Part shown: piece after piece, positions 19,459 through 30,530 of the stretch | Layout: every line of letters begins with the position of its first letter | How positions within the stretch are numbered: the first letter of the stretch is position 1 | From: Prorocentrum cordatum | Lineage: Eukaryota; Sar; Dinophyceae; Prorocentrales; Prorocentraceae | Assembly: GCA_963575745.1 (NCBI GenBank) | Contig: CAUYUJ010004324.1 | Span: forward strand, 271,235 to 335,234 | Length of the DNA stretch: 64,000 nucleotides | Reading direction: 5' to 3' | The notes under the pieces: model-generated | Database searches by the model: none | What the model was told of the DNA's origin: nothing | The model's input: only the letters and a program-made list of their open reading frames with translations | Position numbers and translations under genes: made by a program

Positions 19459-22400
19459 CTACTTCAGCAGGTGAAGGTAATCAGATTTCTTCAGGCCCTT
19501 GGTGCCAGGGATGCCCTTATCTGCTGAGACCTCCTTAGCCTCGGGGCTGTTGCCGCTGGCCTTGCTGTTGATCAGCGCGCCGCTGCCGATCAACTCTTTC
19601 GGCGGCGGCGGCGTGATCTCCGCAGCCTGTGGCAAGCGACCCCCATTCTGCTATCCTCTCTCTGCTTCCTCCTCCTCCTCCTTCTCCTCCATCTCCTCCT
19701 CCTCCTCCTCCTGCTCCTCTTCTTCCTCTTCCTCTCCCTCTCCTCTTTCTCTTTCTCCTCCTTCTCCTCCTCCTCCTCCTCCTGCTCCTTCTCCTCCTGC
19801 TCCTCTTCCTTCTGCTCCTTATTCTCCTCCTATTCCTTCTCATCCCCCTAGTCGCCCAGACAAGTTAAACCCAAGTTCAAGAATCTCAAGACATCTCCAA
19901 AGGAAGAAACGATTCCAGAACATATCAAGAAGTCCAAGTAGTTTTCAATCGGTCGACGACGTGACGACCTGGGCCTGCGACCCACGGCCTGAACTCTTCA
20001 TCTTCTCGTCGGGCACCGCGTAGCGCCACAGCTTCAGCGGAGCCTTGAGGGAGCACCCGAGGTCCGTCGGCACCAAGCACGGGACGTATACAGGACAGTC
20101 AGTAATGTCACCAATGGAGAGCCACTTGGGTAGCTTGAGCTGTAGACCCTGAAATGCAACTACCATTGGCGCCGCTGGCGGCACAAAAGGCATTGCCGCC
20201 TCGGGCTTCGGCTTCGCTTTGCCCTTGGCAACTGGAGCAGCTGGGACATCCCGCACTGGCACAAGCCATGCTGGGACTGGGCTGTCCGCCATGACCCCGT
20301 GCTGTGATTCCTCGTAGGCCAGATACACAGGAATTTGCAGGCTGGTCTCGGCGCCCACCGCGCACTTGCCTTTGACGCTGGCCGCATCACCCTCACCCCC
20401 AGGCTGAATAGAAACTCCACATATCGTCATAATGTGAAAACACTGCTTGGAGCGGGTCGTGGAGACGCAGCCAGCGAAGTAAAGTTTCGGCTTCCAGCCA
20501 GAGGCAGCACTGTCTTCTTTGAAGAGCTTCTCCTTGCCGATGACGTCGATGGTGTTCACAGCTTTTCCTTTGGACTGGATGAAGTTCGCATCAATCCTCA
20601 AGTTCGCTTCGTCTGCTTGGTTTGGCCGAAATGCGAGATTGAACAGATGGCCTTCGATCGCCAAGCAGATCTGCTTCACATAGGCTGAAGTCACCTCGCC
20701 TTTAGGAATTTTGAAGAGCCCATTCTCGTTGATGCCAGTTGAATGCTTTGTAGCAAGCAGGTCACGAACGGTGGCACCACAGCCAGACTGCTGGTCAACG
20801 AACAGGGCTGCATCTTGATAGCGAAGCACATCACCAATATTGCCCAATGTGACCGTCCTGTCAGAAGTAGGCTTGGCACCCAACCCAGGACCCGACGCAG
20901 CCGACGGCACAATGGCAGACCTCTCCGTCCCGGCAGAAGTGTTGGCGGCATCGGCTGCGCTGCGTACAGCATCGATTTGACGATCGAAAGCTGCTTGCGC
21001 ATCTTTTGAGGCATCCTGAATTCCCCACAAAGTCTGAGCTGCGTTGCATGCCTCGTCTATGATGACGTACTCACCCTCCTCCGACTCACCAGTGATCTTG
21101 CCTTCAATGATGGCGTCGAGTATCATTTCTAAAGCGGAGTTCCAGGTTCCAAGCCACAACTTCCTGCCAACGCCTATGCAACGACAGTCCATCTGTAGCA
21201 GGGATGATTTGTACTGGCCCTCGCCCCTGAAGACCTGCACCGCGAGCGAGATTTTCTCCTTGGCAATAGCAGTCTTACCTCCATTAGTAGCCCACGTGGC
21301 TCCACGACCCTGGCACCTCGAAAGTAAAGCACACACGATTTCGATGACGCACTTGCCACGACAAAGCATGAAGTTCTCCATGGATTCCATTGTCGGAAAT
21401 ACAGTACTGGCTGCCTGAACAAACGACGACAACAACAAACACATGGTAGGATGTAAGTGTTTGTCACAAACACTTACATCCTACCATGTGTTTGTATTTT
21501 GTTTGTGGTTATTATAGTGGTTATTTGAAATGAGGCCTCTGGGATGACGAAGTCGCCGTACGAGTCTGGATTCGCCCACACGATTGCAATCTTGCCAGCT
21601 GGCGCCAGGTACATATCTGCAAGAGCTCTGCAACCATGCTCATCACCGAAATTAAAGACCTCACCGATCCAATCCATCATCTTGGAAATCAACAGTGAGT
21701 GAGTCCTGGTCTTGTCCTTCTTTGGTGGCATGTTGGCCTTGGCATATGCTTCGAAGAGTGACCAAACGCTGCTCATCAATTCAGGGAAGCATGGCAAGTG
21801 GGACACAGACATCTCGACCTCGCTGGGGTTGTTGCTCACAAAATCTGCCAGCACCTCAACGTACTCCTGGTTCGAAAAGAAATCTTTCAATAATTTCTCA
21901 GCGCCGTTCAAAGATTCACCCGACTGAACATCCGATGTTGTAGTTGCCACAGGAAAGGGAACCTGCACTGCCGAAGGGCTCTCCATCACAATGGCTGTGG
22001 CGATCTTCTTCGCCTCCGCCCGGACGGCCGACCAGGTGGACAAGGTCTTCTTCAGGTCTTTGAACATGACCTTCCGAAGGAAGCAGCGAGCAAGCTTGCA
22101 ACAAAGGAGCACGACATACATACTAGTGGATCTGCCGAAGCTCCCGTGGAAACATGTGCTCAAACATCAAACATCACACAAAGCACGCCCTGTTTTGCTG
22201 AGATCGGCTGTTCGCTTCTACTGACTCCTCCTCTCCTCCCCTCCTCCCCCTCCTTACTGCCTCATCCTTTTCTACCTTCTCCCCTCCTCCCCTCCTCGCT
22301 CATCCCTTCCCTTCTCCTCTTCTCTCCTCGTTTTCCTGCGTCCTTCTCCTCGGGCTCCTACTCTCCCTCCTTCCCTCCTTCCAGCCACCGCCGCTGTCTG

Positions 22401-24966
22401 GATCAACGGTCCGAGATTAGGGCTCGGACGTGGCCCTCGAAGCTCCACGCGAACTCGCAGCAGATGCGGATGTACGTCCGCTTTGCCTTTGGGGGGGGCA
22501 GGACCAGGGAAGCACGAGCGCGTTTCAGTTTCTGGACCCCATCTAATGTTATCATTCTGGCAACACCCCATACTTACATGGAGCTGCTGTTGATCACTAG
22601 ACACAAATAAATACATTGGCGATGAGCCGTGTCTAAGGAGGAATCGATATGCATTGATTCGCCCAGTGGCCGTCGCAATAACCACCAAGGTCTCTTCGCT
22701 CTGGCGCTGCTCGTCACTGGTGAAGGCGGCCGAACCCAAGGCGTCTTCAATGGCCGCGATCAGACCAAGCCACATGTCCTCAAACCAGCTGATGCTCTGA
22801 TTGTCACTGGTGGATTGCATGGCCTGGACCGTCTCCATGTGTTTCAGCTCAACTGCGCCGCCATTACTTTTAGTTTTCTTGCTGCTCCTGCGCCCCGCGC
22901 CTCTGGGCTTCTTTCCAGTGGCTTTGTCTTTCTCAAGATCCTTGGGAGCGTCTTTTGCCTCGGCCTCAGTCTCATTTTTCTTAGTCTCCTCACCTTTATC
23001 ATCGCCATCAGTCTTGGTGGGGAAGAGGCAGTCGAGTCCATCCATGGAAGTCTTCCTCCTGAGCCTGCGCGGGGTCGCCTTATCGGCAGCATCAGCAGCC
23101 CCGGCACTGTCGACAGCAGCAGCCGTGGCAGTGTCAGAAGAGCCGAGCGAGGATGCCACATTCAGAAGCTTTTCTATTTTCTTTTGTGCCTCTTTGTATA
23201 CCTTTCCAGTCTTGATGTCTATCATCAGGATTTTGAACTTAGTGTCAGCCTCTTTAGGATCTCGGATCAACCAACTAGTGTTTGAAGCTTGACTGTCAAG
23301 GCCACGCTTCCAGTCATCATTACCGCTCTTCTGTTGCTTGGGCTTCGGTTGGGCATCGGCCGGCGGCGAATCCTCGATTGCAATGAGCTCATCCTCACTA
23401 GTGCTCTTGCGCTTCTTGCCAGCGATTGTAGGAACCTGGGCAACTAACCATGATCACCTCGTTTGACCCTGGGCGTCTAGATGACTAGACATCGGACTAA
23501 TCCAGGACTCTCTAGCACCCGTCCCCACGCCCAGGCCGAGATCCAGACGCCCAGGGTAACGATGGATCGAGGTTGATTGCTAGTGTTTGCAAGCCATAGC
23601 GCCAAGAATTTGATCATTTCTTCGATGAGCATCCTGCCATCGTCCTTGGACAAAGTGACGAGGCCAGCTCTCAATGCAAACTCACCCTTGCCGTTCGCCT
23701 CGACGACCGAAGACGCAAATTTGCAAACAACCTTCATGCTGCCGAGTATGTGTTTGTTATTCAGATCTCCATCGTCGAACACAGCATGGTCCATCAGCCA
23801 TTTGCGAATTGTGATCCAGCAGTCGAACTTCTGCTTCGAGAAAGCATTGATGACGAAGCAGTTCGTCTCGTATTGAATGCTCGACGTTACCAAGCCGAGC
23901 TCGATCTGCTGCTTGAAGTTCGATTGCATGAATGCCCACGTTTTCTGGCGGTAGCTCTCCTCATCCGCCTCATTGCTCTTTGCTTGGATGTGGTTAGTAA
24001 AGCAATGCGTATTCCATGCGGCCTGCATCTTCATAGTTGTCTCGATCACTTCTACGCATTGGATAACTTGGACTTGGCCGAATGTGAAATTCATAAAAAA
24101 CTTCATCCAACTAATGACGTCCTTTGGAGTCGAGAACTGAAAGACGATCACTCTCTGGAGGCCCTTTCGCAAGGCTGCCTGCACATTTTTATTGCGAGGG
24201 TTTCGCTCGAACGCCTTATAAAAGGCAGTGGATAGATGCCCGAATGTAAAGAGCTGGTAAGGTGCTTGATCGTTCGCTGAGAGCGTCGCCATCGGTACTC
24301 CCCGAGCTTCCTGACACACACCAAATTGCAATATGCTTTGGATCTGTTTCTCCAACGTAGCAGCAGACTCCCGGTCGTTGAGGACGTGGCGCACGAAGTT
24401 TGGAGCTTTCGTGTCGGGGTCGAACCAAGGAACCGTGGCGTTCAGCATTGTGGCAACCTCTGCGATCTGACGAGACCACCCCGAAACAACAGGTGGGTAT
24501 TCCAGGACCCTGGACCCTCACCGCCGTATGTTCTAGGACCCTGGACCGTCACCGCCCTGCGCATCCTCCTACTCGTCCTACTCCTCCTTATGCCTCCCCT
24601 CCTTCTCCTCGTCCTCATGTTGGCCACTCCCCCTCTTGTCGCTTTCGTTTGATGGATGAGCCAGGCATTTTGTTCCCGACCACCCCCCAAGTCTCTTTGC
24701 AGAAATCCATCCTGATTGCGCCGTTCATATTGGGCAAGCGCTTCTCGATGTCATCGATATCTGGGTCGTGTAAGCGAGCTAGAGCATGCTTCACAGAGTC
24801 TGGGCTGCTGACGAGCGCACTCTCCCCATGCCCTGAAACATCACCAGGAGAAGAGCCAGAAGCCATCTGCACAAAACTGGGCCCCGATTTTGAAGTAGAG
24901 CCGAGGGATTCTGAGAACGCAGCCTCCGAAGCTGCCTTGAGCAGGGATGTGTCTGCGGGCGGTTGA
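19459..24966 (-). CDS. Unknown multi-exon protein, six exons
   Basis: Reading the minus strand, protein-like segments chain together in phase 0: about 24966-24640, 24466-23591, 23435-about 22450, about 22150-21537, 21414-19975 and 19626-19459 (stop TAG at 19461-19459). Exactly readable introns are 23436-23590 (GC-AG), 21415-21536 (GC-AG) and 19627-19974 (GC-AG). The joins read smoothly, e.g. VIPE/AASTVF and GSQ/AAEITPPPP. The 24466-23591 exon is helical and rich in Phe and Gln. The next has a Lys/Glu/Ala-rich low-complexity region with a basic cluster, perhaps a nuclear signal. The 21414-19975 exon is mixed alpha/beta. The first exon was not found. I recognise no domain. Confidence 0.6.
19660..19850. 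repeat. Intronic (TCC)n tract
   Basis: A TCC/CTC tract on the plus strand lies wholly inside the last intron (19627-19974) of the minus-strand gene. On the coding strand it is GA-rich. Confidence 0.85.
21435..21495. repeat. Perfect 29-bp inverted repeat inside an intron
   Basis: Arms 21435-21463 and 21467-21495 are perfect reverse complements around a 3-nt loop (TCA); the inner part reads GGTAGGATGTAAGTG. It lies within the 122-bp GC-AG intron 21415-21536. AGG(C) flanks both splice junctions. This is the form expected of a recently inserted intron (introner). Confidence 0.9.
23466..23557. repeat. Inverted repeat inside an intron
   Basis: ACCCTGGGCGTCTAGA at 23466-23481 pairs with the reverse complement at about 23542-23557 with one mismatch. 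It lies inside the 155-bp GC-AG intron 23436-23590 of the same gene as the hairpin at 21435. The two inverted repeats have different sequences. Confidence 0.8.
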
Positions 24967-24999
24967 CATTATGTCCTAGCTTCCTCGTTTCTCGATCCT

Positions 25000-25135
25000 A
25001 GACCCTCCTCTCTGCCCCGACCGCCCATCACTCCTCGTCCTCTCGTCCTCCTCTAATCCCCTCCTCGCTCCTCCCACTCCTCGTCATCTCCTCCCATCCC
25101 CTCTCCTCCTCTCCTTGCTCCTCCCTGCCGTCGCA
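25000..25135. repeat. CT-rich spacer
   Basis: A pyrimidine-rich tract (CTCC units) lies between the stop of the methyltransferase gene at 25247 and the first visible exon of the next gene at 24966. It may contain the downstream gene's leader or a first intron. Confidence 0.6.
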
Positions 25136-25246
25136 CAGTCTGACATCACGGTTTTTGCAGACCAACAGCTAGTGAGAGAATTGTGCCGCACTATACCGCG
25201 GCGTCCGAATAGCAGACACCCAACAGTCACGCATTCGAGAGCCCCT

Positions 25247-27740
25247 TCAACGAAATGAAAACACAGAAGAGGTAGCAACCGTGTCCGTGAAAAACACAGC
25301 GCACGCTATGACGACGCCAGCGACCTGCACGTGCATAGCATTACCAGCCTGCTTGCACACCCTTGTCCGGGAACGAGCAATCTGTAATTCCCTGAGGTGG
25401 GCGCGAGAGAAGCTGCACATATTCGCAAATGTATTGGGATCCAAAGGCACTGACGTAGCATCAAGGACGGGGAACCCCTGCAGCAGCAACAGCTCGGTCG
25501 GAGTGAACCAACGCTCAGCCTTCCGGATCCACTCCATGGACTTGCACGAGATGCAATACATCACCTCGGAGTCCGAGCCACGGAAGCGCTCCACGGGGTT
25601 CTGGCGGAAATTATGATATAACAGCAACAGAGAACATTGAGGATGCATGGAGAGAAGGGGAGAATGGGAGAAGCTAGAGGACGATGGGACGACGACAAAT
25701 GCTGAGAGGACAATCAACATGCATCCCCAGGCCCAGTGTGTCCTGCGTGACGTTGACAACGCAATCGTCTGGCAAGTTGGAGGCCTCGTACTGTGAAAGG
25801 AAAGACTCCTCCTCACTGGTCAGGGCGGCCCTGTGGTCCCCCAGCTGAACTGCATAGTCAGGTCCCATCGGCTCTCTGAGCGTGCTCCACTGCGAGGCAG
25901 GGCGACTCGCTGACCACCTCAACTCGGATTCCACGTCCTCGTCCGTTGCCACCATGAACACGTGCCACGTGCATACCCGTGGCTTCACCACCAAAGCAAT
26001 CACATTATCCAGCGTGCAGTGGGTGAGAGTCACACTGCGCTTGTGCAGTAGCAGCGTCCAGCGACGCTTCCTGCGGATAGGCCAACCAAATTGTGATGGG
26101 CATATGATGGTTGAGCTGATCACGTACATGTCCGAGAAAGCGGACTCTAGGATCTCGATGTTGAAATGGTCGCTGTTCTCGTGCACCATGATCGTTGGCT
26201 TGGTGCGCCGCATCAGAGTTGCCCAAGACACAAATGATTCTGCCGATTTCCCATCGGCTCGCCTACGAAGTCCAAGAGGCGAGAAGTCAATGCATGGCGA
26301 GCCGCATGCGTGCAACCTCCCAGGGGAAAACTTGCAACGCTTCTTGTGAACGCGGCAGTAGCTGTAGCCATCTGTGTTGCTGGAGCTCCGTGACCAGAAG
26401 CTACTCGAGGTGAGCGTCAAATCGCCCGAAGCTCGCCCAGCACTGACCGCCCCAAGAGCCAACGGTGTCAGAAACGATGTGATGTCGGAGAAAAGACACG
26501 ATGGTGGACTGGGATGTGCTAGTAATTCTTCTTGGCAAGCATTGTCACATTCAATGGCAGAAACATGCTGCGGGTGCCTGACATCAGCACAGTTAGTCAA
26601 TGATGCTAAGGCCGACGAAATAAGACTGATAGCCGTGCCAGGAGCGTCTATACCCGAAAACGCAGTACTGTATGTCAGATTCCTCAGCTTCGCCTGCATC
26701 TGCCTCAGATGATCTTCCTCTTCGCGACCCGCCCGGGGACCCCGTCGATGAGGACGCTTATTCATCCTCGTCGGTTTCGGCACAGACTTGAAATGTTCGG
26801 CAATTGCTGTAATCAGAAAGTTCGGCCAATTCATCAACTGCTTCAGCACGTCATGTGAGGCTGCGGCAGAAGAATCTAGACCAGGCTGCTGAAGAACAGG
26901 ATGAGGTTGCCCAACATCAGAATTGTCTTGCCCGTCATGTTCAAAACAAACGCACCTTGGAAGCTCACGGGCTTGACCAGCCAGCTTCACTGGTGGTGAT
27001 TGTGGCGCTGCAGCAGACGATTGACTGCTGCTTGCCAGTATACCAGCACCCGCAACACCATCTGGTGCCATTGGAACACGAAGGCTGCAGTATCGACTGT
27101 CGCTGTTGCAAGTTTGTGCCAGCATCGTCTCTGAAACCAACGGTGGATCTTCAACGTGCGAATCTGAATTATTTTCGATCATGGCGAATATCTCGTCAAA
27201 AAGAGGAGTGGCAGTGCCATCTGGACCTGGTTGTTCGGCCTCCTGCGGCTCTGCAACTTCCTCAGTGGCTGCAGCAGAGGCAAAGTCCTCTGCGTGCTCC
27301 TGCGGAATCCCTGGAGTAGTTGGAGCTGGAGTGGTAGCTACATCAACAACCGCGGTCTGCGGCCTCACCACGTCCTCGTCGTTCGGGGCAGCGGCTAACC
27401 CCTCAGCCTCCAAGGCATCAGCGCCCTGCTCCTGCGGTTGCATCTCCAAGCCCTCGGTATCTGGAGCATGTGCAGACGCAGAGGATAGCGCAGCAACGTT
27501 AGAGACCTCAGCGGCTTGCTCCTGCGACTGCATCTCAACATCACCAGTTCCCTCCACCGGATCAGTCGCAACCTCCTCTACGTGCTGCTCCCCCGTTTGC
27601 TCGATATCTACATCTGCCTTGGGAAGTGGCTCACCATGTGGACCACGCGGCAGTTCCTCTGGTACTTCAGCTGTGGCAACAGTGATTGTCGAAGGATCGC
27701 TCGTCTGACGCTGAGGTCCGAAAGCCAAGCGTTTCTGCAT
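25247..27740 (-). CDS. Cytosine-C5 DNA methyltransferase
   Basis: DNA methyltransferases of this class transfer a methyl group from S-adenosylmethionine to cytosine. Two exons, 27740-25743 and 25600-25247, join in phase 0 to a 783-residue protein; the intron 25601-25742 is GA-AG. The start chosen is the first in-frame ATG, at 27740, preceded by CGCAGC. Residues 1-340 are a Glu/Ala/Pro-rich variable region. Motif I is FSGI at 361-364; motif II Glu at about 397; motif IV GSPCIDFSPLG at 480-490 with catalytic Cys483 (codon 26294-26292); motif VI HENSD at about 520; motif VIII RRKRRW at about 556; motif IX with TPTE and LQGFP at 699-710; motif X AGNAMHV at about 751. All expected motifs are in order, with the motif VI core ENV replaced by ENS. 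No reader domain or reverse transcriptase is visible. Confidence 0.85.
25601..25742 (-). other. GA-AG intron of the methyltransferase gene
   Basis: On the minus strand the upstream exon ends CAG, the intron begins GACACA and ends CCGCCAG, and the next exon starts AACCCC. The join gives VVNVTQ/NPVERF, which matches the usual continuous reading of the family before motif IX. GA donors are known in dinoflagellate genomes. Confidence 0.65.
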
Positions 27741-27966
27741 GCTGCGGTTAATACATGAGTCTGTAAACACTGCCCATGGTGCTTTCCTGGGGTGGATTGG
27801 CAAGAATGGCGCGAAGCGCCCAATACATTCACCTAGAAGCCCGCGCGTTCTGACACTCGCAACCCTTGACCCGAACCAAAAAAAAAAAACTCCTCATCTT
27901 CCTACTCATTCTCCGTTTCCTCCTCACCCGCCTCCTCCCCATCCACATCATTCCTCTTTTCGCCCC

Positions 27967-28575
27967 TCACAACTCATGTTCATTCGCCTCCTGGTGTTGC
28001 ACCCGTGCTGTCGTGATCGACTTGGCCGGCACAAGGAAATGATGATCTAGTTCTTTACAATCTCGAAATTCCCACATAACAATAGATTGATGATCACCAG
28101 TCGTCCTGGAACGCTTGGGATTACTCTGAGGCTTGTTGCAAAGAATGAATGCTTCGTTGATCGTTTTCACGCCGTGCATATTGTAGTAATCATCAAAATT
28201 TTCTGGGGTCAACCTCGTACACCTGAGGAAAGTCGCAGTTGCAACAGCTTCGAGCTCGACAGTGCTGCACCTCACCATAAGATATATTGACGTACCCGGC
28301 GCCACCACGCTGCATAATGACGGCTGGAATATTGCTGAAATCTGTCCATCAGTGAAATCCTGGGGAACGCTCACACAAAACGAAAGGCAACATCCAAGTC
28401 GAGTTTTCACAGAAGTCTGATTAAGAAATTGACCCCCCCCCCAGAAAAACTCCAGACGGGATCGAGTGGGTAAAATCTTATGTCCGCGACAATCCTGGAC
28501 ATTCTGTCGCGACAGTACAACTCCACGGTGGTCTGCAGGCATTGGGAGTAGTAGGCGATACGTCTCGATAAAAAA
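27967..28575 (-). CDS. Small unknown protein, at least two exons
   Basis: The last exon is 28359-27967, after CGTTCCCCAG. It encodes 130 residues starting DFTDGQISAIFQPS, containing FLRCTRLTPENFDDYYNMHG and ending with a His/Gln/Glu tail. An upstream exon about 28570-28440 begins after CTGCAG with TTVELYCRDRMSRIVADI. Between them is a G-run and an intron ending in the CCCCAG acceptor. Nothing upstream of 28575 is firmly coding, so the 5' end is missing. No motif is recognised. Gene order suggests an independent transcription unit upstream of the methyltransferase. Confidence 0.45.
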   Translation of the reverse strand, partial: FFIETYRLLLPMPADHRGVVLSRQNVQDCRGHKILPTRSRLEFFWGGGQFLNQTSVKTRLGCCLSFCVSVPQDFTDGQISAIFQPSLCSVVAPGTSIYLMVRCSTVELEAVATATFLRCTRLTPENFDDYYNMHGVKTINEAFILCNKPQSNPKRSRTTGDHQSIVMWEFRDCKELDHHFLVPAKSITTARVQHQEANEHEL

Positions 28576-28859
28576 AACTGAGCTGAAATGTTTGCATTGT
28601 TGTGTTGTCGTGGAAATGCATAGTCGAGGCTCTGATCAGACACCCAGCAAGGTCTACAGCCCGACCCCGGTGCGTTCTCTATCGAGCCAGAGTGTCGAGC
28701 CGAATCCAGCTTCAGCGAAAAGGTAATCAAATACATTTGCTGGTGAGACAACAGAAAACGCACACATATGTCACACTCGCGCGTGCACGTCTACCGCTCG
28801 GACTCTTACATGTGATGATCTCTTCGAGTTGTATTGCATTGAGCAAGCAAGTATCATAA

Positions 28860-29420
28860 CGAAATACGTGAAGGGAAATTGTATTCTTCCAAATGTTCCT
28901 ACATATTTGTGCATCGCACCATGATAAAACATCAGCGCCCTTGAAGAATCTACGTGGTGTAGTTCCATGCGGTCGCTTACATTACCAGCGTGGTTCAACA
29001 TATTTTGTTGTTTGTTCAACTGTATTGCTTAGTATCCTGTATAATTTCTTATGTTTTTACAACACATATCCTGTGTATTCAGTAGCGCGTCATTGATTTT
29101 TTTCTTGTGCTTCAATTGCGTTTCTGATTTTTTTCAATGATGCTGCAATATTTTAGATTGCGTTTTCAATATATTTTATTGAAAATTATTGGTCGTGATA
29201 ATGGTTTTTCATTATTTTTCAATGATTTTACAATTTAAATCATATGTTTTTTTTTCGTTTTTCTTCATTTTTTAATTAATTGTTGTAACGCATTGCTACT
29301 TGTTTTCGGAATTTCGATTGCGTCTTTATTGTTTTTTTCATGTGTTTTAATAGAGTTGTTGATGATTTCAGATATGTTTTCATTACGTTTGCGAATTCCT
29401 GCAATCAATACGCAATGATT
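28860..29420. other. AT-rich flank left of the foldback
   Basis: This is the most AT-rich stretch of the window on this side, with long T runs and no gene. Its right end (about 29345-29425) aligns base for base with the reverse complement of about 30530-30600, so the foldback symmetry extends into it, with more divergence than in the core. Confidence 0.65.
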
Positions 29421-29424
29421 TTCT

Positions 29425-30530
29425 TGCAGTGTGGGCGAAGCTGCCTCTCAGTGAACCCACCGCGCGGGTAGCATCGCTAACGTTGCTCGTGGATCGAGCC
29501 AACTCGAAACAAGACTCTGATGTGTTTCGAGGAGCCTCGAAACGGCTGTGGGTGGCAGACCCCCTGGACGGCCGTTTCGAGGCACCTCGAAACGGCGCAG
29601 GGAGGCGCTTCGAGGGGTCTCGAAACGGCTGTGGGGTGGGATACCCCCTGGAGAGCCGTTTCGAGACACCTCGAAACGGCCCAGGAGGGGTCGTTTCGAG
29701 GGGCCTCGAAACGGCTGTGGGAGGCAGACCCCCCTGGAGAGCAGTTTCGAGGCACCTCGAAACGGCCCAGGGGGTCGTTTCGAGGTGCCTCGAAACGGCT
29801 GTTGGGGACAGACCCCCTGGAGAGCCGTTTCGAGGCACCTCGAAACGACCCAGGGGGTCGTTTCGAGGTGCCTCGAAACGGCTTCCCGGGGAAGCATACC
29901 CCCCACAGCCGTTTCGAGACCCCTCGAAACGGCCCCTGGGCCGTTTCGGCGCCTCGAAACAGCTCTCCAGGGGGTTCTGTCCCCAACGGCCGTTTCGAGG
30001 CCCCTCGAAACGGCCCCTGGGTCGTTTCGAGGTGCCTCGAAACGGCTTTCCAAGGGGATATGCCTCCCACAGCCGTTTCGAGACCCCTCGAAACGACCCT
30101 CCTGGGCCGTTTCGAGGTGCCTCGAAACGGCCCTCCAGGGGGGTCTGTCCCCGACGGCCGTTTCGAGACCACTCGAAACGGTCCCCTGGGCCGTTTCGAG
30201 GTGCCTCGAAACGGCTCGCCAGGGGGGTCTGCCTCCCACAACCATTTCGAGGCCCCTCGAAACGACCCCCCTGGGCCGTTTCGAGGTGCCTCGACACGGC
30301 TATCCAGGGGGTCTGCACCCCACATCCGTTTCGAGGCCCCTCGAAACGCTTCCCTGCGCCGTTTCGAGATGCCTCGAAACGGCCATCCAGGGATATACCT
30401 CCAACGGTCGTTTCGATGATCCTCGAAACGATTCAGCTGTATGTTTCGAGGTGCTTCGAAACACCGACGTCGTCAGCAAAGCTGCTCAGCCGATGAGTTC
30501 ATTGAGAGGCTGCATCGCAAACAAATATTT
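29425..30530. mobile_element. Foldback element made of nested palindromes
   Basis: About 1.1 kb forms one large imperfect palindrome centred near 29889 (GCTTCCCGGGGAAGC). Each arm is a tandem array of units of about 85 bp. Each unit holds two short hairpins of the type GTTTCGAGGNNCCTCGAAAC joined by alternating linkers such as GGCCCAGGGGGT and GGCAGACCCCCTGG. The left arm has about four units and the right arm about six. The outermost sequences also match: CTGCCTCTCAGTGAACCCA at about 29440 pairs with the reverse complement of about 30495-30515. No transposase is encoded. All six frames contain long open stretches, an effect of the symmetry. Confidence 0.85.

Noticed and set aside
24420-24440. 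tRNA-like B-box word (GGTTCGACCCC on the minus strand)
   Set aside because: It lies in a well-supported exon and has no matching A box or cloverleaf.
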